Shown: in pieces, positions 28,277 through 37,114 of the stretch | Layout of the letters: every line of letters starts with the position of its first letter | How positions within the stretch are numbered: the stretch's first letter is position 1 | Source: Bacillota bacterium | Lineage (GTDB): Bacteria > Bacteroidota > Bacteroidia > Bacteroidales > Bacteroidaceae | NCBI GenBank assembly: GCA_023664625.1 | Contig: JAMPFD010000008.1 | Coordinates: forward strand, 80,914 to 144,913 | DNA length: 64,000 bases | Reading direction: 5' to 3' | Notes under the pieces: generated by a model | The model's input: only the letters and a program-made list of their open reading frames with translations | Databases searched by the model: none | What the model was told of the DNA's origin: nothing | Translations under genes and position numbers: made by a program

Positions 28277-29620
28277 TCACTTTACCCTCAACTTCTTTCC
28301 CGCACGGATATTACTGCCGGAGATACCATTCAGTTTTTTAAGCTTGGCTACAGTTGTGTTATTCCTGCGTGCTATTTCCGAGAGAGTCTGGCCACTCTTC
28401 ACCGTAACGCTCTTTGTGCCTCGGCTGCTGCGCCTCCGCTTGGCAGTTCTGCTCTTTGAACGTTTATAAGAAACAGACTCGCGGCGTGTGGACATAACAA
28501 CATCAGAGACATCTACATCCGTACGCTTCTGAAGCAGTTCATCTGCACGATAAGCATATATTGAATCTTCTCTGTCGATGAACATATTTACATAAGCCTG
28601 TGGCAAACGTATCGGAGAAGGCTCAGCGGAACCAGGCACTATATTATGTCTATACTGAGGATTGATGGCGCAAAGTTCGTCCATGTCAAGTTCCAAGACT
28701 TTGGCTACCTGCTCCAGATGTACATCACGGGTGACCATAACAGTATCTGTCTTAACAGGCAATGTCGTCACCATCGGACATATATTATGTTCACAATAAT
28801 AATTCATTATATAATTTGCCGCAATGAATGCCGGAACATAACCTCGCGTCTCTGCAGGCAAATAAGGATATATCTTCCAATAATCCTTCACTCCTCCTGC
28901 ACGGTGGATAGCCCTATTGATAGACTCCGGACCGGCATTATATGCCGCAATGACAAGATTCCAGTCACCAAAGATACGGTAAAGGTCACGCAAATAATGA
29001 GCAGCAGCAAACGAAGCCTTTTCCGGATCACGGCGTTCATCTACCAAAGTATTAACTTTCAATCCATACTGTTTTCCTGTCGCAAGCATAAACTGCCATA
29101 ATCCGGTAGCTCCGACACGTGAGACGGCTTTAGGATTCAGCGCGGACTCTATCACCGGCAGATACCTTAATTCAAGCGGCATCCCATAGGTTTCCAGTGC
29201 CTGTTCAAATATCGGCATATAGAAATTGCTTGCACCAAGCATCAGGCTTACTGAGCGGCGCAGCTTTGTGGCATAACGCTCAATAAATTTCTGCACCACT
29301 TCGTTATAAGGCATTTCTATAAGAGTCGGCAGACGGCGCAGGCGGTCACGGTAAACATCCGTCTCAAAATACGGATTAACATCACGCATATTGCAATCCT
29401 CGTCACGCTTTAGATAAGTCTGAACATGGTATGAATTCAGAAGCGAGTCAAGATCCTGCATCATCGCCTCTGGAACTTCAATCGTTTCCTCATCACCATT
29501 ATCATCCGTGACCACAACATCCTTGTCTTCATCCTCAACATAAACAACCTGTGCCGTGGCTGTCCCCAAGACTCCACAAGCAAAAACGGCTGCTACTGTA
29601 ATGTATTTCTTTATATTCAT
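28277..29620 (-). CDS. Membrane-bound lytic transglycosylase, MltD-like, with LysM
   Basis: 447 residues from the ATG at 29620, with a signal peptide (MNIKKYITVAAVFACGVLGTATAQ). The SLT catalytic domain shows the family glutamate in PVIESALNPKAVSRVGATGLWQF and the DWNLVIAAYNAGPESINRAI block. A region rich in Arg/Ser/Lys precedes a C-terminal LysM (VKSGQTLSEIARRNNTTVAKLKKLN). It cleaves peptidoglycan glycan strands. It starts 8 bases after the DUF5683 gene, so these are one transcription unit. Confidence 0.93.
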   Translation of the reverse strand: MNIKKYITVAAVFACGVLGTATAQVVYVEDEDKDVVVTDDNGDEETIEVPEAMMQDLDSLLNSYHVQTYLKRDEDCNMRDVNPYFETDVYRDRLRRLPTLIEMPYNEVVQKFIERYATKLRRSVSLMLGASNFYMPIFEQALETYGMPLELRYLPVIESALNPKAVSRVGATGLWQFMLATGKQYGLKVNTLVDERRDPEKASFAAAHYLRDLYRIFGDWNLVIAAYNAGPESINRAIHRAGGVKDYWKIYPYLPAETRGYVPAFIAANYIMNYYCEHNICPMVTTLPVKTDTVMVTRDVHLEQVAKVLELDMDELCAINPQYRHNIVPGSAEPSPIRLPQAYVNMFIDREDSIYAYRADELLQKRTDVDVSDVVMSTRRESVSYKRSKSRTAKRRRSSRGTKSVTVKSGQTLSEIARRNNTTVAKLKKLNGISGSNIRAGKKLRVK

Positions 29621-29628
29621 AATCAAAA

Positions 29629-30414
29629 TTAAAAGTTCAGTTTACAACGCACTCCAAGTCCATTGTTCTGTAGCGCATTGCGTGAAGCCATCATTTTCTG
29701 TCCCCTGCCGTCGATGAACGCGGGAGACACTTTCATTGTCAAGTCCTCGCTTATATCAAATTCCGACAGTGATGCATCAACATAAGCATCAACGATGGAC
29801 AGGGCATAAACTCCTATCATGCAGAAAATGCTCAGGTCCCGCCATCTGCGGAACTTATCCCTTCTGGACTTAAATATTGGCTTATACTTCGCAACAATCT
29901 CTTCCTGAGTCATGGTCGTATTGCCGAGATGTATGAATTTCATGTAGCTGTCCGTAGACTCGTCTCCGTCAATCATATCACGATAAGCACGATCGTAATC
30001 AGAATACATCTGCCCGTTCCATCTCAAGGCATAGGCACAGCCCACAAAGCCTCCATAAACAATTGGAAGCTTCCAATACTTTCGGTTATATATCTGTCCG
30101 CCGCCTGGAATAATGATTGCCATCCACATTGCCTTTTTCACATTCGGACGCCAGCCGTTCCAGTCCTTCACCTGCTTTCCGGCCCTGTCATTTTCCTTAT
30201 TTATATTTTCAGGGGACGGAGGAAGTAACTTCTCAGGGGCTCCGGCAATAACGGAATCCTCCACTATAACAATATCACGGAAAGTGGTATCAACGACCTC
30301 CTGTGCTGTCACATCCGGCGTGGCAACAAGCAGCAGAAACAATATGTTTACTATATGTTTAATCGTTTTTCCCGAATTTATCCGCAAACGGCATTTCACT
30401 CTACACATAAACAT
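29629..30414 (-). CDS. DUF5683 membrane protein
   Basis: 261 residues. A basic N-terminus and hydrophobic stretch (IVNILFLLLVATPDVTAQ) look like a signal peptide, followed by a polar linker. The conserved core has WRPNVKKAMWMAIIIPGGGQIYNRKYWKLPIVYGGF, with membrane-helix character and the PGGGQIYN motif of DUF5683. Function unknown. In Bacteroidales this gene often sits between parB and the lytic transglycosylase gene, as here, which hints at a role in envelope growth or division. Confidence 0.8.
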   Translation of the reverse strand: MFMCRVKCRLRINSGKTIKHIVNILFLLLVATPDVTAQEVVDTTFRDIVIVEDSVIAGAPEKLLPPSPENINKENDRAGKQVKDWNGWRPNVKKAMWMAIIIPGGGQIYNRKYWKLPIVYGGFVGCAYALRWNGQMYSDYDRAYRDMIDGDESTDSYMKFIHLGNTTMTQEEIVAKYKPIFKSRRDKFRRWRDLSIFCMIGVYALSIVDAYVDASLSEFDISEDLTMKVSPAFIDGRGQKMMASRNALQNNGLGVRCKLNF

Positions 30415-30469
30415 TATAGAGCCTTTATTCTATCAGTTTACAATCAGCAGAGCAACATTCTCTGTCCTG

Positions 30470-31378
30470 TCAGTTGAATGTTTCAAGTATCTTCAGCAGT
30501 TCCTCTTCGTTAGCAAAAGGAATAGTAATCTTCCCCTTTCCGTTATTCCCGCAAGTAAGCTGAACTTTCTGACCTGTCATTTCCGCAAGATGCTTACGCA
30601 CAGACTCAAGAGGCGGCGGCAATACAGACGTTCCTTTGACTTTCTTCTTACCAAGTTCCACGGTCTCGCCATTTTTCAACTGTTGGACAAGTTCCTCAAC
30701 CTTACGTACTGAGAATCCGTTTTTTATAATATCCTTAAAAAGCTTGATCTGCATCTTAGGATCATCAAGAGAAAGTAACGCCCGCGCGTGTCCCATATCA
30801 ATATCCTTCTTCTGCAATGCCATCTGCACCTGAGCAGGAAGCTTCAGCAACCGGAGAAAGTTTGCCACGGTGGTGCGCTTCTTTCCTACGCGTTCAGCAA
30901 GCTTTTCCTGCGTCATTCCGGTATTGTCTATAAGATGCTGATAGCCCAATGCTATCTCTATTGCATTAAGGTCCTCTCGCTGAATGTTCTCAACAAGAGC
31001 CATCTCCATTACATTCTCGTCATTGATTGTACGGATATATGCCGGTAAAGATGTCAGACCGGCAAGCTGAGAGGCACGCCAGCGGCGCTCGCCGGCGATA
31101 AGCTGGTAACGGTTCTCCGCAAGCTGACGGAGAGTGATCGGCTGGACTATGCCTATTTCCCTTATGCTGTTGGCAAGTTCCTGCAGAGCCTCCGAATCAA
31201 AATCACGGCGTGGCTGATCAGGATTTCTCTCTATCTGCGCGATTGGAATCTCATTAATCATAGACGAGCCGCCGGTCTGCACATTATCCGTTGAAATCAA
31301 CGCTCCGAGGCCACGTCCCGGAACGGATATATCATCAAGTCCACGTCCCAGCGTGGTAAATTTCTTTTTTACAGCCAT
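30470..31378 (-). CDS. parB: Chromosome-partitioning protein ParB
   Basis: 302 residues. The N-terminal GRGLGALIS is followed by the ParB/Srx CTP-binding domain (IERNPDQPRRDFD, then GERRWRASQLAG with GERR box), a helix-turn-helix (MTQEKLAERVGKKRTTVANFLRLLKLP), and a C-terminal dimerisation part. It loads at parS sites and works with ParA in origin segregation. It starts three bases after parA ends. Confidence 0.96.
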   Translation of the reverse strand: MAVKKKFTTLGRGLDDISVPGRGLGALISTDNVQTGGSSMINEIPIAQIERNPDQPRRDFDSEALQELANSIREIGIVQPITLRQLAENRYQLIAGERRWRASQLAGLTSLPAYIRTINDENVMEMALVENIQREDLNAIEIALGYQHLIDNTGMTQEKLAERVGKKRTTVANFLRLLKLPAQVQMALQKKDIDMGHARALLSLDDPKMQIKLFKDIIKNGFSVRKVEELVQQLKNGETVELGKKKVKGTSVLPPPLESVRKHLAEMTGQKVQLTCGNNGKGKITIPFANEEELLKILETFN

Positions 31379-31381
31379 TTG

Positions 31382-32143
31382 TTATTTCTTGTTGATAATC
31401 TCCTTAGCAAGGGCGATATGATTCTTGGCACCATTGGAGTCCGCGTCATAAAGAATTACCGGAATACCATGACTCGGAGCCTCGGAAAGCTTCACATTAC
31501 GCTGAATTACAGTTTTGAACACAAGTTCCTGGAAGTGGCGCTTCACCTCATCATAAATCTGATTAGCCAGTCTCAGACGGCTGTCATACATAGTCAACAG
31601 AAAGCCTTCTATCTCCAACGTCGGATTCAGCTTCGTCTTGATAATCTTTATGGTGTTCAGCAACTTCGTAATACCCTCCAGCGCGAAATACTCACACTGA
31701 ACGGGAATGACAACGGAGTTGGCAGCCGTAAGACAGTTTACGGTTATCAGGCCGAGTGAAGGAGAGCAGTCAATCAGGATATAGTCGTATTCGCCGACAA
31801 CAGGCGCAAGCATATTCTTGATTATATTCTCGCGCTTGTCAACATTAAGCATCTCAACCTCTGCTCCTACGAGATTGATATGACTCGGAACGATGTCCAG
31901 TCCCTCAATGTCTGTTGTATAGATTGCTTCACGAATATCCGCATGATTGATTATGCATTCGTATATGGAGCACTCCACATCCTGTATATCCACGCCAAGA
32001 CCGCTGGAAGCATTAGCCTGCGGGTCAGCATCAATTACAAGCACCGATTTCTCCAATGTCGCCAATGAGGCGGCAAGGTTAATTGTCGTAGTGGTCTTAC
32101 CCACACCACCTTTCTGATTCGCGACAGCTATTATCTTTGCCAT
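31382..32143 (-). CDS. parA: Chromosome-partitioning ATPase ParA (Soj)
   Basis: 253 residues from the ATG at 32143; the open frame extends upstream but the family starts at MAKIIAVANQKGG. The deviant Walker A KGGVGKTTTTINLA is at residues 10-23, the Walker B-like region is ILIDCSPSLG near residue 120. No DNA-binding N-terminal extension is present, so it is the small chromosomal Soj type. It heads the parA-parB-DUF5683-MltD-relA unit. Confidence 0.96.
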   Translation of the reverse strand: MAKIIAVANQKGGVGKTTTTINLAASLATLEKSVLVIDADPQANASSGLGVDIQDVECSIYECIINHADIREAIYTTDIEGLDIVPSHINLVGAEVEMLNVDKRENIIKNMLAPVVGEYDYILIDCSPSLGLITVNCLTAANSVVIPVQCEYFALEGITKLLNTIKIIKTKLNPTLEIEGFLLTMYDSRLRLANQIYDEVKRHFQELVFKTVIQRNVKLSEAPSHGIPVILYDADSNGAKNHIALAKEIINKK

Positions 32144-32249
32144 AATATGAAATATTATCTTTTTCACCATTCCGGCGCAAAACACCGGATATTTGGGTAC
32201 AAAGTTAATGATTTTATTTGAGAAATTAGCATATTAGGCCAAAAATTAG

Positions 32250-32257
32250 TAATTTTG
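32250..32257 (+). promoter_or_regulatory. -7 element for surE-lpxB
   Basis: TAATTTTG, divergent from parA, with a leader of about 100 bases before surE. Confidence 0.55.
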
Positions 32258-32361
32258 CACTGTTATTTAAGTTACATTGATAATTCCCGACACAACAGCA
32301 CGCCGGCATCCTTTCTGTTTCAACATCTGAAGGACGGCGTGAGAATAATACAAGCATTACA

Positions 32362-33150
32362 ATGAATGATATGGAAAGACCACTTATTTTAATATCAAAC
32401 GATGACGGCTACCGTGCCAAAGGAATACGCGAGCTTGCAAAAATGGCACTGCAATTCGGCGATGTCATTGTATGTGCCCCTGAAGGTGCCCAGTCAGGAA
32501 AGTCAAGAGCGTTCACCATGGGTGACCTTACTCTCCACAAAGCCAACGCCACGGAATCCGGCTATCCGGAAGAAGTGGAAGTATGGTTCTGCACCGGCAC
32601 TCCCGTAGACTGCGTAAAAATGGCTTATGGGAGTATCTGCCGCCGCAAGCCGGATCTAATCCTTGGAGGTATAAATCACGGCGACAATGCCTCCACGAAC
32701 GCCCATTACAGCGGCACGATAGGTGTTGCATTTGAGGGATGCATGAAAGGGATTCCGTCTGTCGCCCTGTCACTATGCGACTATGACCCTGACGCGGACT
32801 TCGGGCCGATGCGCCCCGTCGTTGAGAGGGTAATAAGGAAAGTTCTCTCAGAAGGCCTGCCACACTTTACCTGTCTGAATGTAAACGTCCCGAAAATCAA
32901 TGCTTTCGACGAACTGAGAGGCATCCGTATATGCCGTATGGCCGACGGATACTGGCGTAACGAAGTATCTCCCCAGGACAGAACTGACAGACAAGGAAAC
33001 AGGGTCTATATGCTTGAGGGGTATTACCAAAGCAACGAACAGGAGGCGGAAGACACAGATGCATGGGCCATCCGCAATGGTTATGCGGCAATAACTCCGT
33101 GCACAATAGACATTACAGACTATGATTTCTTGAAAAGCCTTGAACTCTAA
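32362..33150 (+). CDS. surE: 5'/3'-nucleotidase SurE
   Basis: 262 residues, normal length. The metal-binding ILISNDDGYRAKGI at residues 9-22, NHGDNAS near 110 and YSGTIGVAFEG near 118 are all present. SurE dephosphorylates nucleoside monophosphates and is linked to stationary-phase survival. lpxB starts 21 bases after its stop, so they form an operon. Confidence 0.96.
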   Translation: MNDMERPLILISNDDGYRAKGIRELAKMALQFGDVIVCAPEGAQSGKSRAFTMGDLTLHKANATESGYPEEVEVWFCTGTPVDCVKMAYGSICRRKPDLILGGINHGDNASTNAHYSGTIGVAFEGCMKGIPSVALSLCDYDPDADFGPMRPVVERVIRKVLSEGLPHFTCLNVNVPKINAFDELRGIRICRMADGYWRNEVSPQDRTDRQGNRVYMLEGYYQSNEQEAEDTDAWAIRNGYAAITPCTIDITDYDFLKSLEL

Positions 33151-33171
33151 CAGGTAAAAATCACGCAGAAA

Positions 33172-34299
33172 ATGAAATACTATCTTATCGCCGGAGAGGC
33201 TTCGGGTGACTTGCACGCAGCACATCTCATGACATCACTGAAACACTATGACAAGGAAGCGGAATTCCGTTTCATAGGCGGCGATAACATGCTTGCTGCC
33301 GGCGGTACAATGCTCCGTCATTACAAGGACATTGCGTACATGGGATTTATACCGGTACTTACTCACCTGCGCACGATTTTCAACAGCATGTCACTTTGCA
33401 AGAAGGATATCCTCGAATGGCAACCTGACATTGTCATACCTGTCGATTATGCAGGATTCAATCTCAATATATGTAAATGGCTCCGAGGACTCAAAACGGA
33501 GAAATCCCCGAAAGTATTCTACTACATTGCTCCAAAGATATGGGCATGGAAAGAATATCGAATCAAGAATTTCAAAAGGGATGTTGACGAAATGTTCTGC
33601 ATCCTGCCGTTTGAGGTGGACTTTTTTCATGGAAAGCACAGCTACCCTGTACATTACGTAGGTAATCCCACAGCTGACGAGGTGCGCAAGTTCAAGTCTG
33701 AATATAAAGAGAGTAAGAGTGATTTCTGCATCAAACACGGCCTTGACCCGAAGAAGCCTATTGTAGCCCTTCTCCCTGGCAGCAGGAAACAGGAGATAAG
33801 TGATAACCTGAAGGCCATGCTGAAGGTGGCCAAAGAATTGCCTGAGTACCAGTTCGTTGTTGCCAAAGCTCCTTCCGTAAATATAGGCAGTATCAATGTG
33901 GCAATGGTTCAGAACGCCACATACGAGTTGCTTTCCCACTCTACGGCTGCATTGGTTACAAGCGGTACGGCAACCTTGGAAACAGCCTTGTTCAATGTGC
34001 CGCAAGTTGTATGCTACAAGACTCCCGTACCGAGGATAACCCGATGGGCTTTCGAGCACATAATCAAGTGTAAATTCATATCATTGGTCAACCTCATTGG
34101 TGGCAAGGAAATTGTCCCGGAACTTTTTGCAGACAGATTCTCCGTAAGAAATATCAGCAATCATCTGGCTAAAATCCTTCCAGGCGGCAACGCCCGTGAA
34201 AGAATGCTTGCTGGATATAATGATGTACACGCGCGATTAGGAGACATATCTGCTCCTGACAATGCTGCCAAGATAATGACTTCGCTTACGGGCAGATGA
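33172..34299 (+). CDS. lpxB: Lipid-A-disaccharide synthase
   Basis: 375 residues, normal. LpxB joins two acylated glucosamines in lipid A synthesis at the inner membrane. The start YYLIAGEASGDLHAA, FIGGDNM near residue 40, the PKVFYYIAPKIWAWKEYR block and LLPGSRKQEI near residue 200 match the family. Together with the porin it shows an outer-membrane organism. Confidence 0.96.
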   Translation: MKYYLIAGEASGDLHAAHLMTSLKHYDKEAEFRFIGGDNMLAAGGTMLRHYKDIAYMGFIPVLTHLRTIFNSMSLCKKDILEWQPDIVIPVDYAGFNLNICKWLRGLKTEKSPKVFYYIAPKIWAWKEYRIKNFKRDVDEMFCILPFEVDFFHGKHSYPVHYVGNPTADEVRKFKSEYKESKSDFCIKHGLDPKKPIVALLPGSRKQEISDNLKAMLKVAKELPEYQFVVAKAPSVNIGSINVAMVQNATYELLSHSTAALVTSGTATLETALFNVPQVVCYKTPVPRITRWAFEHIIKCKFISLVNLIGGKEIVPELFADRFSVRNISNHLAKILPGGNARERMLAGYNDVHARLGDISAPDNAAKIMTSLTGR

Positions 34300-34758
34300 A
34301 AATGCACATTCATTCCAGGAAGAAAACCAACAGACTTACCAACACACAGAAATGACATATTGACCAATTGCATACTATGAGGACATGCACAGAATGTGCC
34401 TGCGCATAAATACAGAAAAAAAATCCATTAGAAAACTTATACGTATTTTAACATACGAGAATTGCAAATTTGCAAAAATTCCACAAAAGATTGCAAGAAG
34501 CCCACCTTTTATAAATTACCATCAAGTGTCTGTTTCTCAGAAATTTATATAATTTTTACACTAGTCAGAATAAAGAATTGCAGAACGAACCGTTACCTTT
34601 CGCATAACAAAAGGTAACGGTTCATTTCATATCAGATACCATTTCACGCCTTTTACCGTTACTTTTCACCATAGAAAAGGTAGACTTTTAACACAAAAAC
34701 AGGAAGAAAATCAAGAAAAGGCTGTAATTGCAAAAGGCACAGACCCTGTTTTTCCTAT
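34300..34758. other. Intergenic region with AAAAGGTAAC repeats
   Basis: No gene seen after lpxB. The only structure is the repeat cluster at 34587-34690. Confidence 0.5.
34587..34690. repeat. AAAAGGTAAC repeat cluster B with 14-bp hairpin
   Basis: GAACCGTTACCTTT (34587-34600) pairs perfectly with 34610-34623 around a 9-base loop. Further diverged copies (CCTTTTACCGTTAC and AAAAGGTAGAC) follow to 34690. Confidence 0.65.
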
Positions 34759-35160
34759 TTATGATAAATAGAGCATTGGAAAACTCATGCATAAACTCAA
34801 GGCATACAACTCCCCGCTATATTCACTTATTTCCTGAGAATTATTTTTACTACCGAAGTTATTAATTCTCCCATAAACAGTATATCTGCAAAAACGAATA
34901 TGAGGATACAAAACGACACCTGACAAATATCCAATGACAGGAGCGATATCTGAGAACAGTAAAAACAACAGACAGATAAGACCAAAACCATAATTAAACA
35001 AGATGCCTGTACCGAAACAGCTCGACGGAATACCCACAGTCAATTCCACGCAGTCGGTTCCCCGACAAGCCCGGACAACAGTCAAAAAAGACGGGATAAA
35101 ACACGACAGCGTATGTGCAAACAGCCACAAAGACTCCAATTCTACAGACATTGGCTTCAT
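34759..35160 (-). CDS. Doubtful hydrophobic protein
   Basis: 133 residues, two to three possible membrane segments (for example GFGLICLLFLLFSDIAPVIGYL). I recognise no family. An approximate promoter (TATGCTTTG) lies just upstream, but the base composition is no different from the surrounding non-coding DNA. It may be a remnant or chance open frame. Confidence 0.25.
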   Translation of the reverse strand: MKPMSVELESLWLFAHTLSCFIPSFLTVVRACRGTDCVELTVGIPSSCFGTGILFNYGFGLICLLFLLFSDIAPVIGYLSGVVLYPHIRFCRYTVYGRINNFGSKNNSQEISEYSGELYALSLCMSFPMLYLS

Positions 35161-35346
35161 TCTGTAATAACGGCCATTCTGTCAAAGCATACAATAATAA
35201 CCTCGGCAATTAATATGCAGCTGACATTTATCCTCCATTGACAACACCACTATTGATGATTTATATAAATGGCAAGCAATTACTACGAAACGTTTTGACA
35301 TGACAGACATTTCAGAAAACGGTCTGCCAATATCCTGAGACAAAAA

Positions 35347-35405
35347 TATCATCTCATTTTATTTCTGGCTACTGTATTTACGGCTTAAAACAAAATGAGA
35401 TGATA
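35347..35405. terminator. 14-bp stem downstream of pyk
   Basis: TATCATCTCATTTT (35347-35360) pairs perfectly with 35392-35405, with a 31-base loop. It lies about 80 bases after the pyk stop on the minus strand. Nothing else is seen in 35161-35485. Confidence 0.5.
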
Positions 35406-35485
35406 CAAAGCATGACCGAGGACAGGCGGCGACCGCTTATCTTATAATCTGACACCCCCAGAACCATGGCGTTGTCTTACGGAAA

Positions 35486-36937
35486 TTATCCCACAGTAGC
35501 TGTCGACTTTGGAGGTGTCATTGAATTTCCGTTAAGAATATCCTTCACACGCATGATCTGGAGGATTGAAGCGTATGCACCTTCTGTGAAAGGACCGCTG
35601 ATATAAGCAACACGGTCGTCACGATGGAGACTGTTGTTCTCAAGAAGTGACCTTATCGCTGATACAAAATACTGCTTCGGATCATAATCAGCAGGAACAG
35701 AGACAGCATGAATGCCATAACTGAGAGCGAGGGCACGATGAACCTGAGCATTATAGCAGACGGCTATCACAGGTATTGAGCCACGGTAACTTGAAAGCTT
35801 GCGTGCCGTAGAGCCTCCCTTGCAGTCTGTGATGATGGCGCGGATACCAAGCTTCTCAATAGCGTCAATAGCACAATTCGAAAGGTAATCAGCAGTATCT
35901 ATCATTTCCTGCATCTCAACCTTGCCCACGTCAGAGCTGTGGATGTCATGCTCCACACGGTCGGCAATCTGAGCCATGGTCTTTACTGCCTCCACAGGGT
36001 ATTTGCCACTGGCAGTCTCTCCAGAAAGCATAAGGGCATCAGTACGGTTATAAATCGCAGTTGCAATATCCGTAACCTCAGCACGTGTAGGACGAGGATT
36101 GTTAATCATGGTATGGAGCATCTGCGTGGCGACAATGACAGGAGTCTTTGCCATCACACACTTCTTTATTATCTGACGCTGGATGGAAGGAATCATCTCC
36201 AACGGGACTTCTATGCCAAGGTCACCGCGGGCAATCATGATTCCGTAAGAAGCCTCGATAATCTCGTCTATATTGTCCACACCTTCCTGATTCTCTATCT
36301 TTGAAATAATCTTTATTTCGGAGTCATGGGCATCCAGGATATCCTGTACAGCCTTAACATCCGCCGCACTGCGGACAAAGGAATGTGCTATGAAATCAAT
36401 CTCCTCCTCTATCGCAAGAAGAATGTTGTTCCTGTCTTTCTCCGTCAGAGCCGGAAGATCTATATGCTCACCCGGAACATTAACGCTCTTGTTCGCGCCC
36501 AAAGTACCGTCATTCATGACCCTCACGCGTATTTCATCACCCTCGATGGACAGGACTTTCATATCAAGTTCACCGTCATCAAAGAGAATGTCGTCACCTA
36601 CTTTCACATCCATGGCTATATCGGGATAAGAAAGACATATAGTATCATGGGATGTCTTCTCTTCCGGACAGCCTATGATTGTCACCTCCTCGCCGGTCGT
36701 GTACAATATCGGTTCATCCACTTTCGTAGAACGCACCTCTGGTCCCTTGGTATCTATGAGTATGCCGAGGTCGGGAGAGACAGCTCTCGTATTTCTTATA
36801 ATCTCCCGGAGACCTTCAGGAGTGGCATGGGCAGTATTCATTCTTATCACGTTCACTCCTGCGTCATAAAGGGCACGGATGAACTCCACCGAACAGCGGC
36901 GGTCACTTACCGACGCAACAATCTTTGTCTGTTTCAT
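35486..36937 (-). CDS. pyk: Pyruvate kinase
   Basis: 483 residues. The start KIVASVSDRRCSVEFIRALYDAGVNVIRMNTAHAT is the Bacteroidales form, with MNTAHA in place of the common NFSHG. MIARGDLGIEVPLEMIP (catalytic region), KTPVIVATQMLHTMINNPRPTRAE and DALMLSGETASGKYP are intact. It makes pyruvate and ATP from phosphoenolpyruvate. A TAATTTTG promoter lies upstream on the minus strand, and the gene appears monocistronic. Confidence 0.96.
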   Translation of the reverse strand: MKQTKIVASVSDRRCSVEFIRALYDAGVNVIRMNTAHATPEGLREIIRNTRAVSPDLGILIDTKGPEVRSTKVDEPILYTTGEEVTIIGCPEEKTSHDTICLSYPDIAMDVKVGDDILFDDGELDMKVLSIEGDEIRVRVMNDGTLGANKSVNVPGEHIDLPALTEKDRNNILLAIEEEIDFIAHSFVRSAADVKAVQDILDAHDSEIKIISKIENQEGVDNIDEIIEASYGIMIARGDLGIEVPLEMIPSIQRQIIKKCVMAKTPVIVATQMLHTMINNPRPTRAEVTDIATAIYNRTDALMLSGETASGKYPVEAVKTMAQIADRVEHDIHSSDVGKVEMQEMIDTADYLSNCAIDAIEKLGIRAIITDCKGGSTARKLSSYRGSIPVIAVCYNAQVHRALALSYGIHAVSVPADYDPKQYFVSAIRSLLENNSLHRDDRVAYISGPFTEGAYASILQIMRVKDILNGNSMTPPKSTATVG

Positions 36938-37070
36938 ATAGTAGGATTTATAACGTTTTTCTTTTGTAATATGTACTTATACAAGCACAGGTCTTTTGCA
37001 AAATTACAAATAATATTCCACACGACAAAGAAAAGTTAAAAAACTTAGATTTTATTTCAGAAAAAATTAC

Positions 37071-37078
37071 TAACTTTG
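37071..37078 (+). promoter_or_regulatory. -7 element for the Na/Pi cotransporter-like gene
   Basis: TAACTTTG, 37 bases before the ATG at 37115. Confidence 0.55.
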
Positions 37079-37114
37079 CCTAAAATTTCAATTCTATAAC
37101 ATTAGATTTTTTAT

